From Tethya wilhelma (taxonomy: Eukaryota > Porifera > Demospongiae > Tethyida > Tethyidae), in the NCBI GenBank assembly GCA_964030475.1, contig CAXIPT010000006.1, forward strand, positions 195,297 to 259,296: 64,000 nucleotides of DNA. The letters are read 5' to 3'. Under the pieces are notes generated by a model, which saw only the letters and a list, made by a program, of their open reading frames with translations, had not been told where the DNA came from and ran no database searches. Below are positions 56,714 to 64,000 of the stretch, piece after piece (positions within the stretch are counted from its first letter, which is position 1; each line of letters begins with the position of its first letter). The translations under genes and the position numbers were made by a program.

Positions 56714-57481
56714 CATTATAAACTTTGACAAGAATTAAGTATGTACTATAGCCATCCCAATGTTTTGATATAATACTTGATCGGTTAGAGTTTTGTCGAC
56801 ATATTTAGGAGGTTATATCACACTCTTGATAGTTCATTCTGACATATTGGCAATCTTTATAGCAGAAAGCAAAACCTTTACTAAAGTCCACCTGGTTTGA
56901 GAATGCCACCAGAAGTGAAAAATGAGATTCATGCAACAAGCGCTTTCCAATGGTGCTTGAAATTTTGAAATTGGTTGGATAATAAGAAAGTTCTACCGGC
57001 ATTCTCAAACCAGATGGACTTTAGCTGTTGTGTGTGTGTGCATCTCCTCACCACCTCCCAGCAGGGTCCATGTCGTGGTAGACACTGTTGGTGCTGTTGT
57101 CCTGGGTGCCACTCCTGAAGGTCCTAACGAGGGGGAACTTCCCCTTTCCTCTCGTGGCGTCCAACATCCTCTTCTGGTACATCAGCTGGGCGTCGTGATG
57201 GTACTGGAGTCTGTTTGTGGCAATCTCTTTCTTCACGTGAGATAAAGCTTCGAGAAAGAACTGCTCCACCTCTGATCTCTGATCAAGGATCTTTTTTGCT
57301 AGTCTTTTGACGTGGTTCATTTCTCTCTCTTGGAGTTCACAGCGACGTTTTAGGGTCACTAGCTGTGAGGATGAACTTTGAACCTGTTCGGAATGGCGTA
57401 GAGCCAGCAGTTTCTTTTCTTGTTCAAATTCTTGAACTATGACAGTTAGAGATTGTTCCAGGCTGGTCACTTTATCCTGTG

Positions 57482-57540
<59 letters not shown>

Positions 57541-57782
57541 TGTCCACTACCTGTAATTCTTTGATGAGTCTCTTGTGCTGCCTGGCTTGGGCTATTTTCT
57601 CCTTCACCAGTTGCTGATTCAGCTCTTTCTCGGCATTCAACTGACGATTGGACATCTCCAGTTTGACCTTTGACCTCTTCAGAGCCTCCTCGTTCTCCAT
57701 GTGCAGTGCTAGTGCCTCTGTCATCCTGAGGTTGTCCTGATAGACCTCCCTGGTGCGGGCGTCTAGGTTACTGGGAGGGAGG

Positions 57783-57817
<35 letters not shown>

Positions 57818-59676
57818 ATGTTTGATTACTTGCCAATAGGAATTACATACATATATAGTGCTGTGAATCAACAACCCCTCTATTATATTAAAACTCATTT
57901 CATACTGTTGTACTATAAGAAGGTCATATGGACCTGGGACTTTCACTATTGTACTCAGTGCGATGAGAGATTTCAAATGATATTCATTTTGTTATGATTT
58001 GCTAAACGTATGCCAAACTGGACAGAAATTGAATGGGTTGTGAACTAAATCAACCCTGTATCATCAGTTTTTGCACAAACTATAGCAAACTATGTATCAT
58101 ATGAAAGCTCATCTCATGTTGGATACAATGATGTTAGTTCCATTTTCACACAACAAACCGTTGGAGTGATAACAGGGCTGTAAAACACGAGTGGTTTCAC
58201 AGCAATAACGGTCACACCACACGGTCACACCACACCTACCTCACAGCCTCAGCGTGTGCCTTCTCAGCCAGATCGGCAATCCTCCTATTGGCTTCTTTCT
58301 GGAGTCGTATCTTCTCTTCAAAGAACTTCTGTTCCATGGTGGACATCATGGCCTTGTGGTCATGTTCAGTCTCTGCGAGGGTCAGTTGTAGCTGCTCCAG
58401 CTGATGCTGCATCTCAGCACGCTTCTTACGAAACTCGCGAACCGTTTTCAGCTCTCCCTGCATCACACGCACCTCCTCATTCTTCTCCGAGAGGGTGTGC
58501 TCTAATTGGGATATCTCTTGGGTGTATTTCTCAACAAGTGTGCCCCTGTCGTTAGTTGCGGTCGTTCTGACGTCCTTCACTTGTTGCCTGAGGGAGTCTA
58601 GTTCATCGTCTTTGTGAGTGTCTTCCTTCTTGAGGTAGGCTATCACCTCGATGGTGTCTCTCTCGGTCTAGAGGGGGGGGAGAGATAATGATTATAGGGT
58701 CTGAGTCTAGGAGGGGGAGAATACAAATTATTGTCGTGAGGAAATGTCTAGGAAGCTGTTAACAGTTTGATGGTCGGAGTCTCTCTAAAAAAGAAAATCC
58801 ACAGAACATACTTCGTAAATTAACGGCCCGCGACTAGCCTCGTAAAGAGACCCTCTCCGCTATAGACCTGTTGCATGTACAAGCATCACGTGAACGAAAA
58901 ATAAGATTACAAACAATTTACGAAGAAATATTCGAGTATACAGAAACAGCCACGCACATTGGAGGACAGAGATGGGCAGTTGTATTCTCCATAGCAGCTA
59001 CTGCAAAAAGTTCTGATTTATTGCAAGTTAGAAGTTACAACAGACTGTGCCAAGAACGAGTCTTTCTTATCTTCCCATACTCGCTGTACAAAATCGTCCT
59101 CCAAGATGGCTGAATTGTGACCTGTGACAGCACGTGCAATAGGTCTATACTAAGCACTAAGCATAGCGGCTAGTTTACCTGACTAGCCTGCGATACTAAT
59201 TTCATATCATGTGATTTTACATGGTGGTTGTTGTACCTGGTCGATGGCTGTCTGGAGGGTGTCGTTAACTGCCACCAGTTTCTTGGCATTCTCTCTGTAC
59301 TCCTGGCGTGACTTCTCCACAGCAGTGTACCTGGCCTCCCAGAGCTTGGCAGAGGAGAGAGCCTCTTTCAACAACACCTCCTTGTCTCCCTTCTCTGATT
59401 TACTAGAGACAGTGTGTGTGTGTTTGTGTGTGAAGTAGTTGAAAAAAGAGACCAGCTAGTACTAGTAATGATAGCCAGACTCCCATAGTTTAGTTCCCTT
59501 TAGTTTGGTCATACAGTGAGTAAAGTAAAAGTATGGTAGGTGTGCATTATTTAGAATAATCCTTAAATACGTACTAACCTTCCCTTCTTTTTGCCTTTCG
59601 TCTTTCCCTTCTTGCCTTTGGTCTTTCCTTTCTTCGTCTTCCCACCTTTCTTCCCTTTTCCTTTCTTCACGGGCAT
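56358..59676 (-). CDS. BBOF1: BBOF1 (basal body orientation factor 1)
   Basis: Coiled-coil protein of ciliary basal bodies and axonemes, needed to align and maintain motile cilia. Exons: 59579-59676 (MPVKKGKGKKGGKTKKGKTK, the family's Lys/Gly-rich start), 59237-59402 (EARYTAVEKSRQEYRENAKK), 58240-58667 (KKRAEMQHQLEQL, EQKFFEEKIRLQKEANRRIA), 57551-57770, 57052-57476 (REMNHVKRLAKKILDQRSEV, FFLEALSHVKKE, STNSV) and 56358-56592 (VDIGDLTWEQKEQVLRLLFA). Junctions are in phase; about 510 residues, close to the vertebrate protein. The last exon contains a Thr/Ser/Pro/His stretch that looks like translated simple repeat. Introns hold a MITE (56881-57024) and GT/GA microsatellites. Divergent from RNASEK. 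Confidence 0.93.
56593..56712 (-). repeat. GT-rich satellite at the BBOF1 exon 6 acceptor
   Basis: On the coding strand: (CA)n, then CACACCATCA and CACACCCTCA units, then CACCCTCCCAG|GGAC. One of several introns ending in this motif. Confidence 0.8.
56881..57024. mobile_element. Palindromic MITE in BBOF1 intron 5
   Basis: CTAAAGTCCACCTGGTTTGA at 56881 and TCAAACCAGATGGACTTTAG ending at 57024 are inverted repeats, continuing inward with GAATGCC/GGCATTC. It lies only 28 bases from the exon 5 donor. Confidence 0.88.
57481..57540 (-). repeat. (GT)n microsatellite filling BBOF1 intron 4
   Basis: Intron 4 is only about 74 bases, most of it this repeat, between the donor at 57550 and the acceptor at 57477. 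Confidence 0.9.
57905..58160. repeat. Dispersed palindromic repeat in BBOF1 intron 3
   Basis: Diverged member of the family at 45790-46090 (AGAAGGTCATATGGACCTGG, CAAATGATAT, later ATCATATGAAAGCTC inverted). Confidence 0.5.
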
Positions 59677-60028
59677 GGTTCACGACACACACACTGAACT
59701 ACAATCTTCTTAGCAACCGTTGCTATGCAATGACCAAACACCTTGGCATTACGTCATATCCATTGTGAGGTCAAAGTTCGAATCTGTTGCAATGTGTCAC
59801 ATGACCTTATTCAACAAAAGAGGAGCATTGCGAGTATCTTTTTTTGAGCTGAAAAGAAGTCTTTTTGTGAGTTTCTAGCGACTATAAACGCATACATACG
59901 AAGCAATTTGAGGTACTCTAAGCACTGTATCAATCTATACGTGATTGTGTGTAAAAGATGCTCTTTTCTTGGTAAAAAGATAAACAGTTTATTTTGTTTC
60001 TCTACCAAACTCTACAGGTTGTTTAAAG
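59677..60028. promoter_or_regulatory. BBOF1/RNASEK bidirectional promoter with palindromic RFX-like half sites
   Basis: Divergent start codons are 352 bases apart. TAGCAACCGTTGCTA at 59711-59725 is a perfect palindrome of two GTTGCTA half sites, and GTTGCTATGCAA overlaps it. RFX factors bind GTTGCC-type half sites and control ciliary genes, which fits BBOF1; the half-site order is not the standard X-box order, so this is tentative. Confidence 0.4.
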
Positions 60029-61322
60029 ATGGGTAAAACTCCCGGTGAAATTGCTGGCCAAGTGGTGTTCTGTCTGTGCGGGCCTAAGGGATCTCTCTGC
60101 TGTTTTATACTCAGCATATGGGCCATTCTATTTCTGGTATGTTCCATCTTCTTTTATGTACTTGTACTGTTGTAGAAAATGATGAAATGGCTAGATGTCT
60201 GTCTATATGTATAGCTGGAACTGTTGATGGGATTTTAATTTGATGGTTTGATGGTCAAAGTCCAAATCGTCAAATTTAATATTTATTTTACGTCTTGCAG
60301 AGCAAGCCTTTAAATTTTTTAACTATCAATATTTCTGGCTATACGTAGTATACTTTTGACTTGCACTTCTAATGTGTATGGACCTCATACCACCAGGCTT
60401 ACTTACTGTATGTGAGCTTATAGTTTGTACGTTTGTACGACTGACTGTTGGTGAGTGTTGTCATGTGATGTAGTCTATACATGGCTCACCCATTCATGAC
60501 ATGTTGGGAGCACATGTCGTTGACCATTGACACTCTTATTGTGGCACTTCTGGTGGGGAAATTGTACTGGGCAATAAACTAAGAGAGAAAATGGTGCATC
60601 TGCCGAACATTTTTCTAATAATAATAAAGTTCAAATGTTGTGTGGAATGGGAATGGAACTCGATGGAATGGGTATGGTACTGGGAAGCATAGGAATGGAA
60701 TTGGTAGGATTTCTTGCTAACAGTATACACATGGCCAAACGTCTCTCTCTCTCTCTCTCTCTCTCTCCCTCCCTCCCTTCCTCCCTCTCTCAGTTCCTCC
60801 TAGGAGGGTTCTACTATGTTGAAGCCTTGGTGCTGATGGAAGACTTTATGGAGAACCTAAACCACACCCACCACGGACCTATTCGTGATGTCGAGTATCT
60901 AGACACTGATGAAATTACCGATGCTTACCACAAGGCTGCGTTGTGAGTACATCCAATCAAGTAGTGTAGCAACTTTGGCTTCCATTTTGTTGCAGTGTTT
61001 CCCCCAGGACAAAAGTAAAGAGGGGGGGAGGTGGTGAGAATTGCTTAAAATCGTCCAAACGTTAGTAGTTTTATATGTATTTGTATGGGGAGGAGGTAGT
61101 TGAAAGGGGGAGCGCCCCATACCCCTCTTTGGGGGGAAACACTGAAGTTGTGACTGAATTTTTAGGCACCTACCTACAGCGGGTCAGTTTAGCAAGAATT
61201 AAATTTGCCAAATTGGCAAATTATTCTGCAATTCACCAAACGCTTGCATGTGGATATAAAGGACGCAATTTCACTACACGTAGTACAAAGTTTATTGCTG
61301 CAGTTTAATCAAATCTTTGCTA

Positions 61323-61382
<60 letters not shown>

Positions 61383-61519
61383 CTTGTTTTGGAGCTGGTG
61401 TCATCTATCTCTTCTTCCTCGTTCTCTCTGGCTCCTTCTTGGTCGTCAACATCATGAGGTCAAGGGTCGCCGCCAAGAATAAGAACATCAACGGAGCCAC
61501 ACCCACTACAGCTAACTAA
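60029..61519 (+). CDS. RNASEK: RNASEK-like protein (ribonuclease kappa / V-ATPase-associated)
   Basis: Three exons: 60029-60136 (MGKTPGEIAGQVVFCLCGPK, then GSLCCFILSIWAILFL), 60794-60942 (FLLGGFYYVEALVLMEDFME, NLNHTHHGP, YHKAA) and 61381-61519 (SCFGAGVIYLFFLVLSGSFL, basic tail, TAA). Two hydrophobic spans flank a luminal loop, with the CGPK motif before the first span as in animal RNASEK, a small membrane protein found with the V-ATPase and needed for endocytosis. About 131 residues, a little longer than the human protein. Phases agree at both junctions. AATAAA signals follow at 61526 and 61606. The last intron ends in a long (CT)n. Confidence 0.88.
61325..61380 (+). repeat. (CT)n microsatellite as RNASEK intron 2 polypyrimidine tract
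   Basis: An unbroken CT run of about 54 bases ends in the acceptor CAG. Intron 1 ends similarly (60741-60793). Confidence 0.9.
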
Positions 61520-61734
61520 TTCAAAATAAATCTATTTATAGTAACATATGTACATCATGTGACCTTGTCATTGTGTTAGTGTATTGTCCATTTGTTTGTG
61601 TTAGTAAATAAAATGTACTTTGTGAATTTATGTGCACACAAAAATACTTTCTGTCACTTTCTGTTGACTCAATGGTGCGCGTTAATTAAAAAGTCGCACA
61701 TGTGGGTGGTGCGCGTTAATTGGAAATTACGACC

Positions 61735-63526
61735 ATGTTGACTGCAAGGATATGGGTAGCCTGTTTCGCAGTGATGTGCGCCTTCATCGGCTACCTCTTC
61801 AACAGAATACAACCAGAACCTTACATGGTATGTGAGGAGTTTAAAAATATGCACTTAGAAACTTCTACATTTAGATGAAATGAAATGCAACTGTATCCAT
61901 GATGCTGATGTGGTATAACTTTGCCTGCACGCACTCACTCCCTGTGGTATTAATGTGTCATTAGGATGAGGAGTTCCACATCCCTCAGGCTGTCCAGTTC
62001 TGTCGTCACAACTTCTCCCACTGGGACCCCATGATAACCACACCCCCTGGACTGTATGTGAGCTAGCTAGCATGCATTCATGCGTATGATATGCATATTA
62101 TTAGTGTGCATACGTACTGAAGTATTTAACTTTCCCTTACTGATAACAAAAAAGCAAAAAAATACAGTGAAATATACCCCCTTCAGCCCCTTGACATATA
62201 TATGCAAACGATAGATCGCCAGTCTATAACTTTTCTCTCTCTTTCTTCTTCCCTTCATGCAGCTATCTGTCGACCCTGTTGTGGGTGGAGCCTGTCTCCC
62301 TGCTCCTCCAGGTCCCCCCGTCCTCCCTGTGTGGCCCCGCCCACCTCAGGACCCACAACGTGATGCTCGTTGTGGTGCTCTTCCTCACCTCCCACTGGCT
62401 GCTAGGCAGGGTTCACAGAGGTCACACAGCAGCTGGTAAATAATAGTATTACAGTGTATACGAGAGCTAAGTGCATGAGCACAATAAAGCTTATAGTAGA
62501 TGTAGTTTGGTTAGCTTTTGAATTGGCAAATTTTCTTTTATAAAAACCACTGTGAAAATAGTTCATGCCCTTCCATTTTACATGGTTTGAATTGTTTAAA
62601 TTTAAGGTGGCCAATGATGTTAAGTGACCATATGTAAGTAGCAACCTTAATGTTCATTAATTTACCCACTATAGGCTACCTATAGTAGCCTCGTTCCCAG
62701 GCTCCTCCCAGGCTCCTCCCTCGCGTATATTTCTTCGAAAAAGAAAACATAATCGAGGGAGGAGCCTGGGAACAAGGCTGTACCTATATACCTACAGTAA
62801 ATCGTTTAACTGCTCTCATGTTTCAGTATTGTCTTCGTTCCTCCATTCACTAGATCTGGTGCTCTCTTCTCTGAATATTTCTACGTTTCCTGTTCTGTTT
62901 TTCTTCTCCTTCCTCTACTACACTGACGTGGGAGCCACCCTCCTGGTGATGGTCGGGTATGGCTTGTCTCTCAAGAACCAACACTTCTTTGCAGCTACTG
63001 TAAGTGAGTGAGTTAGCTGCTAGCAGGTTAAAATTTAGGCTTGTTTCATATGCTTTCTGGCCTGAGAGTCTGTATCTCAGTCTAAGAAGGTCGTATGAAG
63101 CTGGGATTGGTACCATTGTGATCAGTGTGAAGAGGTCTTTCAAATGATATGGTTTATTGCCAGATTTAAAATTTTGTTCAAAATCATCAAAACCATGGAT
63201 TATAGCCTTTGGTCCAGTGCGATTTTTTTACAAAAATGAAGAATTTCCAATTTCCCAAATAAACTATATCATTTGAAAGATCTCTTTGAGCTGATCACAA
63301 TGGTGCTAGTCCGAACTTCTAACGACCAACCATTGCTGCTTTAGAGCAGAAAATGTTTTATAGTCATGTTTGTGACTTCAACACACACACTCTCTCTCTC
63401 CCCCCGAAGGCTCTGCTGGTGTCTCTGTGTTTCCGTCAGACCAATGTGGTGTGGGTGGTGTTTGTGGGCGGGGCAGCTGCTCTGAAGATTATTGAACCAA
63501 AGTTCTACACAGACACCAAAGGTACA

Positions 63527-63595
<69 letters not shown>

Positions 63596-64000
63596 NGAGT
63601 TTGTACAAGAAAGTGGCAAACATGGTTATCTATATTACATGACACACTTAAAAAAAAGGTTTCCAGGCTTAAAATACAAGATTATGAATATAAAGTAGTG
63701 TATTGTCAGACATTTATGTACACAAAATGAGACAGGGAACAGATACATACATAGTATGAAACGTTTTGTGGAGTACATGTTATCATCTTGGTGTTTCCAC
63801 CCAGGCCATCTGAAGTACTACTGCCTGGCCTACCCCCTGGCCATTCTTGGCTCCCTCGTCTCCAACGCCCCCACTCTCTCCCTCCTCCTGTGGCCCTACC
63901 TCCTGGTAGTTCTCTCATTCCTGGCCTTCGTCTGCTACAATGGATCACTAGTCCTGGGGGACAAGTCCCACCATGAGGCCAGTCTCCATTTACCTCAGAT
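61735..64000 (+). CDS. ALG10: ALG10, dolichyl-phosphate-glucose alpha-1,2-glucosyltransferase (5' part)
   Basis: ER membrane enzyme that adds the terminal alpha-1,2 glucose to the dolichol-linked N-glycan precursor. Exons: 61735-61827 ([20 protein letters not shown], ending EPYM), 61965-62053 ([29 protein letters not shown]), 62263-62435, 62827-62999 ([20 protein letters not shown]), 63410-63521 ([14 protein letters not shown]) and 63805 onward ([20 protein letters not shown]). The EPYMDEEFH-x-PQA motif with acidic residues, [12 protein letters not shown], the YYTD box, FRQTN and GDxSxHE are all ALG10 signatures. All junctions are in phase; the exon 2 donor is ACT|GTATGT. The gene runs off the window. 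An n at 63596 lies in intron 5. Confidence 0.95.
62687..62779. mobile_element. Small palindromic element in ALG10 intron 3
   Basis: AGCCTCGTTCCCAGGCTCCT at left and AGGAGCCTGGGAACAAGGCT at right are inverted; the centre TTCTTCGAAAAAGAA is also palindromic. Related pieces lie near 51210-51250 and, more weakly, 2605-2665. Confidence 0.8.
63070..63365. repeat. Dispersed palindromic repeat in ALG10 intron 4
   Basis: Well preserved member: ATTGGTACCATTGTGATCAG, GTCTTTCAAATGATAT at left; ATATCATTTGAAAGATC, CTGATCACAATGGTGCTAGT at right, in inverted order. Confidence 0.75.
63533..63596. repeat. (CT)n microsatellite ending at an n joint
   Basis: CT run of about 60 bases in ALG10 intron 5 followed by CTTn. 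Exons on both sides are intact and in phase, so this joint does not disturb the gene. Confidence 0.9.

Noticed and set aside
58256..58555. Plus-strand ORF opposite BBOF1 exon 3
   Set aside because: Antisense of a conserved coiled-coil exon with better coding evidence on minus.
62257..62439. [23 protein letters not shown]
   Set aside because: Wrong frame over ALG10 exon 3; the frame that fits ALG10 joins exon 2 through the ACT|GTATGT donor.
1..64000. tRNA, rRNA or other structured RNA genes
   Set aside because: I found no cloverleaf with A and B boxes and no rRNA-like sequence by eye; a covariance-model scan would be needed to exclude them.

Overview
This window is nuclear DNA from a eukaryote, most likely an early-branching marine animal such as a sponge. 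The evidence is split genes with GT-AG introns, animal-type genes for motile cilia (BBOF1, ZMYND12), RNASEK, ALG10, ELOVL6-type elongases and ALDH6A1, very abundant CA/GT and CT/GA microsatellites, many small palindromic transposons, two LINE families and a KDZ-type transposase remnant. Species assignment is inference; no sequence search was possible.

Layout. 1-3.6 kb: remnants of a ZMYND12/WDR43 head-to-head pair broken by a LINE, an unrecognised two-exon gene end and the last exon of an ABCB6/ABCB7-type transporter. 3.6-26.3 kb: a large inverted duplication. Each arm carries the C-terminal part of a TKL-type kinase gene followed by an intronless giant gene (left arm on minus, right arm on plus). 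The giant protein has a signal peptide, about 13 or 23 copies of a 25-residue GGAI...NNTA repeat, a Cys-rich region, about ten membrane spans and a cytoplasmic tail. Single-n joints at 3609, 9335 and 15150 and an N gap at 16048-16283 show the region is not assembled in its true order. 26.3-34.5 kb: noncoding flank, then a second ZMYND12/WDR43 pair, a pseudogene pair split by a nearly full-length LINE. 34.8-50.6 kb: ALDH6A1 on minus in three partial copies (3' exons, exons 1-11, exons 1-3), around a repeat-rich 36.6-44.3 kb stretch that includes a third copy of part of the inverted arm. 49-56 kb: ELOVL6-like genes divergent from ALDH6A1, with two alternative sets of terminal exons. 56.4-64 kb: BBOF1 (minus) divergent from RNASEK (plus), then ALG10 running off the right end.

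Functionally the clean genes are housekeeping: valine/thymine catabolism (ALDH6A1), fatty acid elongation (ELOVL), basal-body orientation (BBOF1), V-ATPase/endocytosis (RNASEK) and N-glycan precursor synthesis (ALG10). Three pairs are head-to-head (ZMYND12/WDR43, ALDH6A1/ELOVL, BBOF1/RNASEK); the first two share a promoter with an NRF1-like TGCGCATGCGC core. The most unusual content is the giant beta-helix-repeat membrane protein family, present as two copies that differ strongly in repeat number. Many duplications could be either true paralogues or the two haplotypes of one very heterozygous animal placed side by side.
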